A DNA stretch of 64,000 nt from Chloroflexota bacterium (GTDB taxonomy: Bacteria; Chloroflexota; Anaerolineae; UBA7937; B3-Chlor). The number at the start of each line of letters is the position of its first letter. The first letter of the stretch is position 1. The notes beneath the pieces are model-generated. The model was not told where the DNA came from. It ran no database searches and saw only the letters and a list, made by a program, of their open reading frames with translations. Below are positions 46,077-54,965 of this stretch, piece after piece. Both the position numbers and the translations under genes were made by a program. The stretch is from assembly GCA_030613785.1 (NCBI GenBank), contig JAUWLF010000005.1:22116-86115 (forward strand). The letters are read 5' to 3'.

Positions 46077-46738
46077 AGTTGAGGAGAGTTCTGATCCCAG
46101 TCTTGATGCTAGGGGTGTGCGGCGCCATCCTGGGGGTCTACAAGTTCGCTCTTGTTGATAACAGCACGCCGCTTGTCACGCCATCCACCGAACCCACGTC
46201 GGACCCGAGCCCCACTGCAAGAAGCAATCCTACTCCGGCACATCCCCCCACGCCGTCAATCGACGCTGCGATACCTGCGATAGGAGACCAGGCCCCTGAC
46301 TTCATCCTCCCCTCCGTAAGGGGCGACCCGGTTACGTTGTCCTCATACCGAGGTCAGGAGAACATCGTACTTGTGTTCTATCGAACCGCTGGTTGAGGCC
46401 CCTGCAGAACGCAACTCGGCGAGTTGCAGGAAGACTATGCGAGCTTTGAGCAGTTGAACGCCGAAATCCTGGCCATCAGCGTGGAGGATCCCACCATTGG
46501 TGAGCATGTATCGAGGTTGCTGGACCTTCAGTATCCGGTGCTGTCGGACCAGGACCATCGGGTCACGGATCTGTACGGCGTCTACAACCTGCTGGGTGAC
46601 AGCCTGGCCACTCCATCCGTCTTTCTGATAGACCTAGACGGCATCGTCAGTTGGGAATATGTGGGCCAGGACAGCAGAGACCGCCCTAGTAACGCGATGA
46701 TCTTGGAGCAACTGAGGAGCCTGTTGGCATCCGGCTAG
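46073..46738 (+). CDS. Candidate selenoprotein: membrane-anchored thioredoxin/AhpC-TSA-like protein with UGPC motif
   Basis: ATG 46073 to TAG 46738 is 221 residues with one in-frame TGA (46394-46396) as codon 108. The N-terminus has a membrane helix (about 5-27) and a proline/serine/threonine-rich linker to residue 65. The AhpC/TSA-thioredoxin domain then runs through the TGA: IGDQAPDFILP, IVLVFYRTAG, U, GPCRTQLGELQEDY, ILAISVEDP, YPVLSDQDHRVTDLYGV, ATPSVFLIDLDG. The TGA replaces the first cysteine of a CGPC active site, giving Sec108-x-x-Cys111. A SECIS-like hairpin follows. Similarity is strong on both sides of the TGA with no other disruption, which argues against a pseudogene. It should act as a thiol oxidoreductase or peroxidase outside the membrane. 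The selABC genes are not in the window. Confidence 0.8.
46401..46430 (+). promoter_or_regulatory. Bacterial SECIS-like hairpin after the in-frame UGA
   Basis: GCAACTC (46411-46417) and GAGTTGC (46421-46427) form a seven-pair stem capped by GGC (46418-46420). An alternative outer pairing CCTGC/GCAGG (46401-46405 with 46426-46430) extends a five-pair inner stem. The loop lies 21 bases after the UGA and begins with GG, both within the range known for SelB-binding bacterial SECIS elements. Confidence 0.7.
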
Positions 46739-46790
46739 AGCTCAACCGTCAACACGCACCAGGACGATGAGAACGAGGGAGCCCACAAGC

Positions 46791-48914
46791 CTAGGAGGGT
46801 GTAATGACCAGTGGATACTCGTTCTCGAAGACCTCACCCCCGTACTCCAGCCTTAGTCGCAACGTCCGCTCCCCCGGTTCCCGAAAGCGCAGGTGCAGCA
46901 GCCGCACAAGCTCGGCTTCTGAGTCGCTTTCCAGCGCCGATTCGAAGCTGGCTTGAGTAGTTCTCTCCCCATCCGCGCCGATGACTTCAGCGCCAACTGT
47001 GACCTCGTCATAGCTCTCGTGGCTATCATTTACGACGTAGATGGGCACAGCGATCTCGTCACCCACCCGATAGCGGCTGTTGTCCAGCAGCGTGAATACG
47101 TATTGCGGATGGAAGGCCCCCTGCAGATGGTAGTACGACCGCTTGGGCACTCGCCAGTGGTCAATGACAGACCACTGTATGGCTGGGTTAGGGTCGTGAA
47201 AAGAGAAAGCCAGAATCCCGCCCGTGGGCCGGTATTTGTGGTATCGCAGGTGGTCGACATACTTGCGGTTGAGCGCGATCTGGTAGTCCTGGCTGGCCTC
47301 GACCAGTTCCTTCAGGTCGGTGAACGAACCGATGCTCAGCCAACGATCCATGATCTCTCGTTGAAGGCTGTGCCTTTCCTCCAGCCGATTCCAGTCCACA
47401 TGCCTCAATTCGGAAGACATGAACTTGACGCTGCTATCGTATCTAGGGAAACTCTGAGCCCCGAACTCGCTGACGAAGCGGATGCTGCGACCTAGGCGCT
47501 CGAGTTTATCAGTCGCGTCTTGATCTCTGTACCACCCGTAGTACAGGTGGCTGTCGGTCCCCTTCCTGAACACCGGCACGGACCATTCTCCGGAGGAGCG
47601 CACCACGAACCGACTATCGTCCAGCTCCTCCACGCGTCGCTTCAATTTCCGGTCCATGACATCCCTGTTCCAGTTGTAGACCAGCAGCGCAAACAAGGTC
47701 TGTGCGCTCCACGAAGACCGCCGGCCTGAAGGCTCGGGCCGGATGCCAGGCTCGTTGTGCATGCACCAAACGACGATGGACGGGTGGTTGCGGAGAAGAT
47801 CAACCATGACCTCTGCCTGTCGCAGAGCTTCGGGAAGCACTTCCTTGTCATAACCCCACTGCAAAGGGAAGTCCTGCCAGACGAGGATTCCCAGCTCGTC
47901 GGCCACGTCATAAAAAGCAGGATGTTCAACGTGCGCATGGAGGCGCAGCATGTTCATATTCGCCTCCTTGGCTAACATCAGATCCTGCTCGAAGCGCTCG
48001 CGAGTCATCGTGGCTAAACGGGTGTCGCCAGGTCCATAGTTGTTGCCCTTGACGAACAGGCGACGACCGTTCAAATGGGCGATCCAATCGTGCATCTCGA
48101 AAGTACGCACACCATAGCTGAACTCGACACTGTCTGAGGGCTTCTTCCTCCCCCCGGGCCCCACCTGTATGGTCACGCGATAAAGGTGAGGGAAACCCTG
48201 ATCGTGGGTCCACCACAGGCGTGGTTCCTCCACGGTTGCAGGAACCGAGAGTTCGTTGTCACCCCGGGTAAGCTGGATGCGGTGTTGGAACGATTGCGGC
48301 GCCCCCTCGAAATTCTGAGGACTGAAGGTGATGCGTAGTTCGGTGGAGATGGGAGTGGCAGCATCGACCATGACTTCGACTTCGATCTGGGCGTCATGGT
48401 CAGCAAGGTCCCGCAGCCGCAGACGAATCTGTCTGATGTAGACATCCCCCGACTCCACAATCTCTGCTGGAAGCCAGATGCCGCCAGGATTGGTCAGGGG
48501 GTCTATGGCGTCCCAGTGGGAGAACACACCCATGATCAGCTTCTTGCTTTGCTTGTCCTCCTCGTCTGGGCACTCAACCTCTACGAGCAGCGTGTTCTTT
48601 CCCCTGAGGAAGCCTGTGACCTCGTACTCCTGCGGGAAGAAATACCCCTCGTTTTCCCCCAGTCGTTGTGCATTGAGATAGGCAGTGGAGCGGTAGAACA
48701 CTCCGTTCAGTCGCAGGCGATATCTCTTGCCTTTCCTCTTGCGGAAAGAGAACTCCCTCTTGTAGACGACCTTTCCAGCGTGGAATTCCAGGTCGGGATG
48801 CTGTTGCCAATGGCTCGGAACGTCCATCTCGAGCCACCCCTCTTCGGGATAGCGGTCCTTGAACTCCTCAACGGGCAACAACTGCCAGGTGCCGTTCAAC
48901 GAAGTCGTCTGCAT
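46791..48914 (-). CDS. Glycoside hydrolase family 2 protein (beta-mannosidase/galactosidase-like)
   Basis: The protein has 707 residues from the ATG at 48914, preceded by GAGGAGAAGCT. The N-terminal sugar-binding jelly roll starts SLNGTWQLLPVEEF and includes DVPSHWQQHPDLEF and KVVYKREF. An immunoglobulin-like domain follows. The TIM barrel has GNNYGPGDTR, LRLHAHVEHPAFYDVADELG and IVVWCMHNEPG, whose Glu is the acid/base, and FVSEFGAQSFPRYDS, whose Glu is the nucleophile. No signal peptide is seen, so it acts in the cytoplasm on imported sugars. It lies 67 bases after the QueG-like gene on the same strand. Confidence 0.85.
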   Translation of the reverse strand: MQTTSLNGTWQLLPVEEFKDRYPEEGWLEMDVPSHWQQHPDLEFHAGKVVYKREFSFRKRKGKRYRLRLNGVFYRSTAYLNAQRLGENEGYFFPQEYEVTGFLRGKNTLLVEVECPDEEDKQSKKLIMGVFSHWDAIDPLTNPGGIWLPAEIVESGDVYIRQIRLRLRDLADHDAQIEVEVMVDAATPISTELRITFSPQNFEGAPQSFQHRIQLTRGDNELSVPATVEEPRLWWTHDQGFPHLYRVTIQVGPGGRKKPSDSVEFSYGVRTFEMHDWIAHLNGRRLFVKGNNYGPGDTRLATMTRERFEQDLMLAKEANMNMLRLHAHVEHPAFYDVADELGILVWQDFPLQWGYDKEVLPEALRQAEVMVDLLRNHPSIVVWCMHNEPGIRPEPSGRRSSWSAQTLFALLVYNWNRDVMDRKLKRRVEELDDSRFVVRSSGEWSVPVFRKGTDSHLYYGWYRDQDATDKLERLGRSIRFVSEFGAQSFPRYDSSVKFMSSELRHVDWNRLEERHSLQREIMDRWLSIGSFTDLKELVEASQDYQIALNRKYVDHLRYHKYRPTGGILAFSFHDPNPAIQWSVIDHWRVPKRSYYHLQGAFHPQYVFTLLDNSRYRVGDEIAVPIYVVNDSHESYDEVTVGAEVIGADGERTTQASFESALESDSEAELVRLLHLRFREPGERTLRLRLEYGGEVFENEYPLVITPS

Positions 48915-48981
48915 AGCTTCTCCTCGTCTTTGCACGGGTGCTAGAAGCGACGCCCGGGATGCCCGGCCAGCCATCGGTGCC

Positions 48982-49710
48982 TCAATCCATACCCACGGGA
49001 CAGACCGATACGCAGACACCGCAAACGGCGTCCTCCACGCCCACTCGCTCGAGCAGCAACTGTCTCATCTTGGCGCGACACGCAGCCACGTCCACCAACT
49101 CGGCTCGTGGCAAGCCCACTCGCCATTCCCGGCCCTTGATCGCACCCGCCGGACAAGCTCGAGAACAAGCCTTACAGTCACCGCATCGTCCCTCCGTGAT
49201 GGGAGTTGCCACATTGAGGGGCATGTCGGTGAAGACCGTGACCAACCTTACTCGAGAGCCGAATTCCGGGGTGACCAAGAGAGCGCTCTTCCCTATCCAA
49301 CCCAGGCCAGCACGAGTCGCGGCGGTCTTGTGTTGGAAACCAACGCTGAGCGTCTTCTGGTAGTCGCTGCCCATGGAGCTATCAACAATGGTGGCCGGGA
49401 AGACTTCGGCAGTGTGCCCCAGCGAGTTGATATGGTCTGCGCTTCTTGCCGCTATCTCGTCGAGAGCACGGTTGGCCCGCTTGTACTCCTCGTAGTACTC
49501 CACAGTGGGCCCATCTCTCACGCCAGCCAGTGCTGAGCTGTCCAGCTCCATGGCGATAGAGACGGCACTTGGCCAGTGGGAGAACGCAGGGGGAGCCGCA
49601 CCTCGTAGGTCCGCGAACCCTACTAGCGACGCTCCCCAACCCAGAATCAGCTCGGCTAGACCACCAGAAGCCGACTCCCGGCCTTCGGACCCAAGTGTTT
49701 CAACTGCCAT
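48982..49710 (-). CDS. Epoxyqueuosine reductase (QueG)-like 4Fe-4S protein, short form
   Basis: The protein has 242 residues. ATRAGLGWIGKSALLVTPEFG is the family's cobalamin/nucleotide-region block. The two ferredoxin motifs are CGDCKACSRACPAGAI and CGVCVSVCP. QueG proper is about 300-380 residues, often with HEAT repeats; this version lacks the C-terminal part and belongs to the QueG-like reductases found in anaerobes, whose substrates vary. It might complete queuosine synthesis downstream of Tgt, encoded elsewhere in this window, but the short form makes that uncertain. Confidence 0.7.
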   Translation of the reverse strand: MAVETLGSEGRESASGGLAELILGWGASLVGFADLRGAAPPAFSHWPSAVSIAMELDSSALAGVRDGPTVEYYEEYKRANRALDEIAARSADHINSLGHTAEVFPATIVDSSMGSDYQKTLSVGFQHKTAATRAGLGWIGKSALLVTPEFGSRVRLVTVFTDMPLNVATPITEGRCGDCKACSRACPAGAIKGREWRVGLPRAELVDVAACRAKMRQLLLERVGVEDAVCGVCVSVCPVGMD

Positions 49711-49771
49711 ATCAAGTAAATCGTGACATCACTTTCACCAAGTCCCATAGGAACCAGTCACGCCGGGTACC

Positions 49772-49800
49772 ATTCTAGCAGGCGTGGTGAGCAGTGTCAA
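49772..49800 (-). promoter_or_regulatory. Promoter of the queG-like/GH2 operon
   Basis: On the minus strand a perfect TTGACA (49800-49795), 17 bases, TAGAAT (49777-49772). Confidence 0.75.
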
Positions 49801-49814
49801 GCATGCACAAGATC

Positions 49815-49843
49815 TTGTGGACGGTAGGGCGTCATGCTATAAT
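49815..49843 (+). promoter_or_regulatory. Promoter of the membrane EEP gene
   Basis: TTGTGG (49815-49820), 17 bases, TATAAT (49838-49843) with a TGC extension. It lies inside the longest version of the next ORF and so rules out the upstream start at 49784; AGAGGAGG (49885-49892) and ATG 49898 follow. Confidence 0.75.
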
Positions 49844-49897
49844 TGGCATCTGAGCCGATTCCGAAGTCGAAGGTGGCGAAGAACAGAGGAGGAGCCG

Positions 49898-51886
49898 ATG
49901 ATCACTCGCTCAACAACAGGTTCTGGGGTAACGCGCAAGGCGCTGCTGACGTGGGCCTCTCTGCTCACATCTCTCCTCATCAGCCTCTTCTTCTTGCAGG
50001 CTCTGAGGCTGTACTTCGTCCAGGTGTATCTCGTCGTGTGGGCAGCGCTCTTCTCTGACCCCATCGACGTCTCGGGTCTGCTAGTGGCCGTGCTCATGCT
50101 TCTGAGCTTTCTCGCCCCCTTGCTTCTCCCGCTACTCGGCAGACTGACCAGCATGGGTCGGATCGCCTTGGTCTCGGCCATTGGGGTCGCGGTGGTGCGG
50201 GTGTTCTTGAGTGCGGGGCTTTCATTCGAAGCGGAAACGGTGGCTAGCTCTCTCGTCGTCGCCTTCTACTGCCTGTTTCTGCCCTCGTACTTCCAGCACT
50301 ACCAGAGTCAGGATAGTCAAGGAGGCGGCAAGGGATACCTGGTGGCGGGCTTCATCCTGGCCCTGGCGTATGACATGGCCATCCGGGCTCTGGGAACCAC
50401 AGTGGATCTGAGCTTGCGGCCGGAGTGGCTGCTGGTCCAGGTCGTTCTGTCTGGGATTGCCATCGTAGCCGCCTTCGTCTCCTATGACGACAGCATATTT
50501 CCCCGCGAGAACAACCAGGACAAGCAATCCCCGTGGTGGGCCGGTGTTCTAATACTGAGTGGTTTTGGCGGCGTGCTGTTTCTGGAGTACAACCTCTTCG
50601 CCCACGCCAATACCATAGCTCGCTGGGTGCATGTGGACTATGATCTCCTGGCGGCTCTGCTGCCCCTGGCTACCGTCATCGGCTTGCTGATCCCCCGCAT
50701 GAAGCGTTTGCAGACCGCAGCGGCCGCCATCGTCCAGAACCTGCTGATCCTTCTCGCTGTAGGCGCTTTCCTCTGGGTTGACGGTTGGCTGTCGGCCGCC
50801 CTACTGCTCATCGCCCAGATAGCCATCATCCTGGACCTGAGGCTCCTCTTCGCCTTCGTCGCTTCGCGATCCTTCACCAGGTCGAAGTCCACCATCGTGG
50901 CCATTGCGCTGACACTTAGCCTCTTCCTCGCTTTCATACTGGTTCTGACATTGACGTTCAGCTTCGCCTACGCCTACACCGTCGACGTCTTCCGAGGCAC
51001 TGAACCGGTGTCTTTCTTCGTCGCCGCCATTGTGCTGGGGATCACGGCCTCCTTAGCCGCCTCGACGGCCGCCGAACCGGAGGAAATCGGCGCCGATGTC
51101 CGGTGGGCGAAGGGATCCCTGGCAGCAATCCCCATCATCGTCGCAATCATCGCCCTCGCTCTTCAACCCTCCCTGAGCCCCGAGCCGAACGAACCCGAGA
51201 CACTTACAGTGATGACCTACAACCTGCATCAAGCTTTTGGGATGGACAACAAGCTCGATCTGGAAGAGATACTGGCCACGATCAGAGAAGGGGACCCAGA
51301 TATCGTCGGTTTCCAGGAAGCCGATGCAGGTCGGGTGCCGAGCCTGTCGATAGACGAAGTGCTGTGGTTGTCCCGCCGCTTGAACATGTACAGTGCCTAC
51401 GGACCGTCATGGGGGAACACCTACGGAGTCGCCGTTCTCAGCAAGTACCCGATTCTCGACCACCAGCGGTATCTCCTGACCAGTCACGAGCAGCAGAGAG
51501 CGTGCTTGGAAGCGAAGATTGACGTCGATGGAGAGACCCTGAGTTTCTTCTCTGTGCACCTGGGGCTGAACACCCCAGAGCGAGAGCGACAACTGGATGA
51601 GGTGCTGACCTACACTGCTGCTGCCTCGCCCCCCGTAGTGCTGGTGGGCGATTTCAACGCCACCCCAGATTCCCACGAGATCTCCAGAGTGCTGGAGCGG
51701 TTCGAGAACTCCTTCGCCCTCGCCGGGGAGGGCAGCGGCTATACATCTCCCGCCGACGGACCGTACCAGACCATAGACTACATCTTCGTGTCGCCCGACA
51801 TCCGCGTTCTGTCCGCGCGAGTGATCAGTTCCCTGGCCTCTGACCACCTGCCCGTGGTGTCGCGGATAGACATGGGATCGCCGTAG
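49898..51886 (+). CDS. Polytopic membrane protein with C-terminal endonuclease/exonuclease/phosphatase domain
   Basis: The protein has 662 residues from ATG 49898. About twelve membrane helices occupy residues 15-425. The rest is an EEP-fold domain: LTVMTYNLHQAFGMDN, PDIVGFQEADA with the metal-binding Glu, GVAVLSKYPIL, FFSVHLGLNTPERERQ, VVLVGDFNATPDS, TIDYIFVSPDI and SDHLPVVSRI. All catalytic blocks of the fold are present. The substrate may be a phosphodiester or a phosphorylated lipid; members fused to helices are often proposed to act on phosphoinositide-like or glycosylated lipids. The domain's side of the membrane depends on helix count, which I cannot fix. Confidence 0.8.
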   Translation: MITRSTTGSGVTRKALLTWASLLTSLLISLFFLQALRLYFVQVYLVVWAALFSDPIDVSGLLVAVLMLLSFLAPLLLPLLGRLTSMGRIALVSAIGVAVVRVFLSAGLSFEAETVASSLVVAFYCLFLPSYFQHYQSQDSQGGGKGYLVAGFILALAYDMAIRALGTTVDLSLRPEWLLVQVVLSGIAIVAAFVSYDDSIFPRENNQDKQSPWWAGVLILSGFGGVLFLEYNLFAHANTIARWVHVDYDLLAALLPLATVIGLLIPRMKRLQTAAAAIVQNLLILLAVGAFLWVDGWLSAALLLIAQIAIILDLRLLFAFVASRSFTRSKSTIVAIALTLSLFLAFILVLTLTFSFAYAYTVDVFRGTEPVSFFVAAIVLGITASLAASTAAEPEEIGADVRWAKGSLAAIPIIVAIIALALQPSLSPEPNEPETLTVMTYNLHQAFGMDNKLDLEEILATIREGDPDIVGFQEADAGRVPSLSIDEVLWLSRRLNMYSAYGPSWGNTYGVAVLSKYPILDHQRYLLTSHEQQRACLEAKIDVDGETLSFFSVHLGLNTPERERQLDEVLTYTAAASPPVVLVGDFNATPDSHEISRVLERFENSFALAGEGSGYTSPADGPYQTIDYIFVSPDIRVLSARVISSLASDHLPVVSRIDMGSP

Positions 51887-51952
51887 ACGTCTTGCCCAGA
51901 GGAGGGACTGTTCCACTTCATGGCCACTACGTGGCCCTAAGGAGACCCTATC

Positions 51953-52462
51953 GTGAGTCAGTTGCACACAGTAGCCGAGCTGATGGCCCTATCAGCACGT
52001 ACCGCGCCCAAGGGCAGAGGAGAGGACTTCATCGTGACCGAAATCGTGGAAGGCGATGACCTGGCGGTGCTGGGGCGGACGATGATCGAGTTCGGCGAGA
52101 GATCGGGAAAGGCACTCTTCGACCGCGATGGCAAGAACGTCATGGACTCCGCTGTGGTGCTACTCATTGGTATGAAGGACGCCTCACCTCTCGGGCTAAA
52201 TTGCGGTGCATGCGGAGCTGAGAAATGCGTTGCGATCAACACCTACCAGGGGGAGTTCTCCGGTCCGCAGTGCTGCCTGAGGATGCTGGACCTGGGCATC
52301 GCCATCGGGTCCGCTGTGAAGACGGCCAGCCTGTTGAATGCGGATAACCGCATCATGTATCGTATAGGGCCTGTGGCCAAAGAGATGGGCGTGATAGATG
52401 CCGACGTCGTGATAGGCATCCCCCTGTCGGCAACAGGTAAGAGCATCTACTTCGATCGCTAG
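51953..52462 (+). CDS. DUF2148 ferredoxin-like domain protein
   Basis: The protein has 169 residues from GTG 51953, with AAGGAG about ten bases upstream. It matches DUF2148: TAPKGRGEDFIVTEIVEGDD at the N-terminus, LGLNCGACGAEKC with three cysteines and QCCLRMLDLGIAIGSAVKTA. The C-terminal IGIPLSATGKSIYFDR is also a family mark. Clustered cysteines suggest an iron-sulfur site. The family is common in anaerobes and has no known reaction. It lies 66 bases after the EEP gene. Confidence 0.8.
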   Translation: MSQLHTVAELMALSARTAPKGRGEDFIVTEIVEGDDLAVLGRTMIEFGERSGKALFDRDGKNVMDSAVVLLIGMKDASPLGLNCGACGAEKCVAINTYQGEFSGPQCCLRMLDLGIAIGSAVKTASLLNADNRIMYRIGPVAKEMGVIDADVVIGIPLSATGKSIYFDR

Positions 52463-52611
52463 GGCTATCCTTCTGGGAAGCAGGGTCTGCATGACGAGCC
52501 AGGCCGAAGGCTCTTTACCCTCCTCTGCCGCCATAGAGAGCCAACCTCACTCTACGGATCAGGTGCCTCGATGTTTTGTTCGGCGCCTTCGTCCCCAGCC
52601 CTCGCATGAAG

Positions 52612-53103
52612 TTACTCCCGTCGCTCCGTTCTCGACTTCCGAAAGAGGCGCGCGTTGTCTATCGCCACCGCCGCATAGCCCGCTACGGAGGAGAGCAGGC
52701 CTTCATCCTCCTTAGTGAAAGTGCCCTCAACCTTGTTGATGACCTCGATTACCCCGATGATTTCGCCTCTGGCGACCATCGGTACACAGAGCACCGACCC
52801 GGCCAAGAAGTCAGTAGACACGTCAATGGTCTTGTGGTAGCCGGAGTCCTGACGTACATCGGGGATCAGCAACGGTTGACCCGTTTCAGCCACTCGACCA
52901 GGAATGCCTTCACCCACCTTCAGGCGTAGCGGTTTCACTTGGTGTGCCTTCTGGCCCAGGGCGATCTGAAACACTAACTCGCCCGCCTCCTCGTCAAGCA
53001 GCAGGAGGGAGCCCGCCTCAACCTTGAGCATCTCATTTACTCGCTCCATGGTTACGGTGAGAGTATCCTCGAGGTCAAGGCTTGACGAGAGAGACTGACC
53101 CAC
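52612..53103 (-). CDS. C-terminal GAF part of a frameshifted response regulator
   Basis: This 163-residue frame (ATG at 53103) is a second GAF domain: GQSLSSSLDLEDTL, EAGSLLLLDEEAGELVF, GEGIPGRVAETGQPLLIPDV, GSVLCVPMVARGEIIGVIEV and a closing helix. Its true upstream context (ARLYTRVQRRAEELALLNDV) is readable in the same frame before the ATG and joins the preceding gene at the A4 run at 53162-53165. I regard it as the tail of that gene, not an independent protein, unless the internal ATG is used. Confidence 0.6.
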   Translation of the reverse strand: MGQSLSSSLDLEDTLTVTMERVNEMLKVEAGSLLLLDEEAGELVFQIALGQKAHQVKPLRLKVGEGIPGRVAETGQPLLIPDVRQDSGYHKTIDVSTDFLAGSVLCVPMVARGEIIGVIEVINKVEGTFTKEDEGLLSSVAGYAAVAIDNARLFRKSRTERRE

Positions 53104-54062
53104 ATCGTTGAGCAGAGCCAGTTCCTCAGCCCGACGTTGAACACGCGTGTAAAGTCGCGCGTTTTCTCCACCCCGATGGCCACATAGTCTGCCAGGACAC
53201 TCAGCAGGTACTTATCGTTCTGACCGAAGTCCTTTCCCGAGGCGGCATTGTCCACACTGAGCACGCCGATGACGTTGCCGCGGATCTTCAATGGCACACT
53301 GAGAAAAGCTTCTGCGTGTCCACCCTTGTCCGGCCCCGGGGCGCTGAAGGGACTCTCCGTTATCAGTGCCCGTCCGGTCCGCACCACCTTACGTAGGATC
53401 CCCTCCTCCAACTTCGCCCTGGACTCTTCGGTCTCGTGCTCAGGGAAATCCTGGGCAGCCTTCAGACACAGTTGGTCCGACTCTGTGTCCATCAGGTGCA
53501 CCGCCGCTGCCTGGGCGCCGGTGACATACACGGCCGCCTCGACGGCCCTTTCCAACAGATCCTGAAGGTGTAACAGCGAATTCATCGCCTGACCGATGCC
53601 GTGGAGTATGTTGAACTCTTTGATCCTACGCTCCAACTCTTCGTTGGCCAACACCAGCTGTTGCATCAACTCAGCCCGGTCTCTCCTGAGGCGGGATTCC
53701 TGCAAAGCTTGCTCAATGGCCTCCAGCATCTCCTCCACCTTGAAAGGCTTGGTTATGTAGTTCTTGACCCCCAGCCTGAAGGTGTCAGCAGCAATGACCT
53801 CTGAACCATGAAACGTGATGACGATGACGGGTATGTCGGACTCTTCCTCGTTCAGCGCCTTCAAGACCTCCATCCCCGACATCTTGGGCATTTCCAGGTC
53901 TAGGATGATCAAGTCAGGCTTCTCCCTCAAGGCTAGCGCGAGTCCGCCCTCCCCATCCAGGGCGGTCAAGACCTCGTAACCATTGGGTCGCAACACGTAG
54001 TCCTCCATGAAATCGATCACGCCTTGGGCATCATCCACTACCAGCACCGTTTCACTAGCCAT
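53052..54062 (-). CDS. Response regulator with GAF domain, 3' end frameshifted
   Basis: The frame is 336 residues. A receiver domain (about 1-122) has LVVDDAQG, LIILDLEMPKMSG with the phosphoacceptor Asp and NYITKPFK. A coiled linker (RRDRAELMQQLVLANEELERR) and a GAF domain (about 150-310) follow. After ADYVAIGVEK the frame turns into nonsense, while the correct continuation lies one frame over: NARLYTRVQRR and a second GAF domain. The break is at an AAAA run (53162-53165). The intact gene would be about 480 residues. No output DNA-binding or enzymatic domain is seen, so it probably senses and relays. It starts 21 bases after the pstS-like stop. Confidence 0.8.
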   Translation of the reverse strand: MASETVLVVDDAQGVIDFMEDYVLRPNGYEVLTALDGEGGLALALREKPDLIILDLEMPKMSGMEVLKALNEEESDIPVIVITFHGSEVIAADTFRLGVKNYITKPFKVEEMLEAIEQALQESRLRRDRAELMQQLVLANEELERRIKEFNILHGIGQAMNSLLHLQDLLERAVEAAVYVTGAQAAAVHLMDTESDQLCLKAAQDFPEHETEESRAKLEEGILRKVVRTGRALITESPFSAPGPDKGGHAEAFLSVPLKIRGNVIGVLSVDNAASGKDFGQNDKYLLSVLADYVAIGVEKTRDFTRVFNVGLRNWLCSTMWVSLSRQALTSRILSP

Positions 54063-54083
54063 TCTTGCCTCTCCTCTTCGCTC

Positions 54084-54914
54084 CTACCTGGCGCGTGCGT
54101 ATCTCCGACCAACGATGACTTGCCCGGCAGGACTGAGCACGAAATCCACAAATGCCTGAACGTCGTCCTCTGGCCTCTCACGACTCACCAAGACGAAAGG
54201 GCGGACTAGCGGGTAATCCCCTTCGCTGGCCGTCTGCACACTAGGTTTGACGCCGTCAATGCGGAGTGCCATGGCGCCAAGCGGGATGTCAACTGACGAA
54301 GCGTAGCCGATGGCAAGAGGGTGCTCCGCGATGAACTCGCCCACGGCTTGGTCACCGGGCAACACGATAGCCGTCAAACTCACCCTCCTCTCGCGCATCA
54401 CCATTTCCTCAAATGCCTCCCTCGTGCCAGACCCGTCCTCACGACTCAAGACCTGGATATCAATCTCCTCCCCTCCCACCTCGGACCACAGCAGGATGTC
54501 GCTGCCAAAGATCTCCCTGAGTTGCCGGGACGTCAGCGACTCGACCACATTGCCATCGTTGACGAGGATGGCGATAGGATCATGGGCGATCAAAGTGGCC
54601 TTCAGCCCCTCTTCCTCGTCAGACGCCAACTCGCGTGACACCAAAGCCAGATCCACGGTACCATCTTGCAGTGCCTCCAGGCCCGATCTTGAGCCTCTGG
54701 CGTCGATGTCAATGGTGACATAGTCGTAGCGGTCCCTGTAGTCCTCAGCCAGCTCGTGCATCAGGGACTCCATGGAGGTCGAACCCGCCATCTCCAAGTG
54801 CACGGGCGGGTGAGGTTCCACAGTGGCAACACATGCGCTTACCAAGGAAACGACGAGTAGCGCGCCCCCTGCCAACGCCCTGCCACACCGCCAGTGACTG
54901 CCACCTGCCATCAT
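54084..54914 (-). CDS. PstS-like phosphate-binding lipoprotein
   Basis: The protein has 276 residues. A lipoprotein signal (GALLVVSLVSAC, Cys near 28) leads to a periplasmic-binding fold: HLEMAGSTSMESLMHELAEDY, RGSRSGLEALQDGTVDLALVSREL, AILVNDGNVVESLTSRQLREIF, LSREDGSGTREAFEEMV and HPLAIGYASS. These are the PstS phosphate-contact blocks. No permease or ATPase genes are adjacent, so it may work with a distant Pst transporter or as part of a signalling pair with the response regulator that follows. uppP lies 51 bases upstream on the same strand. Confidence 0.85.
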   Translation of the reverse strand: MMAGGSHWRCGRALAGGALLVVSLVSACVATVEPHPPVHLEMAGSTSMESLMHELAEDYRDRYDYVTIDIDARGSRSGLEALQDGTVDLALVSRELASDEEEGLKATLIAHDPIAILVNDGNVVESLTSRQLREIFGSDILLWSEVGGEEIDIQVLSREDGSGTREAFEEMVMRERRVSLTAIVLPGDQAVGEFIAEHPLAIGYASSVDIPLGAMALRIDGVKPSVQTASEGDYPLVRPFVLVSRERPEDDVQAFVDFVLSPAGQVIVGRRYARAR

Positions 54915-54965
54915 GGTGTTCCACAGAATCCTAGCCGCCTAAGCGCCGTTGAGAGCGCGGGCCGC

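Noticed and set aside
46397..46738. Downstream half of the selenoprotein as a separate gene starting at TTG 46424
   Set aside because: The domain is continuous across the TGA and the internal TTG would start mid-domain with no ribosome binding site.
53155..53172. Programmed ribosomal frameshift at GAG AAA ACG in the response regulator
   Set aside because: Neither codon pair re-pairs well after a -1 slip (no X XXY YYZ heptamer), so a mutation or sequencing error is more likely.
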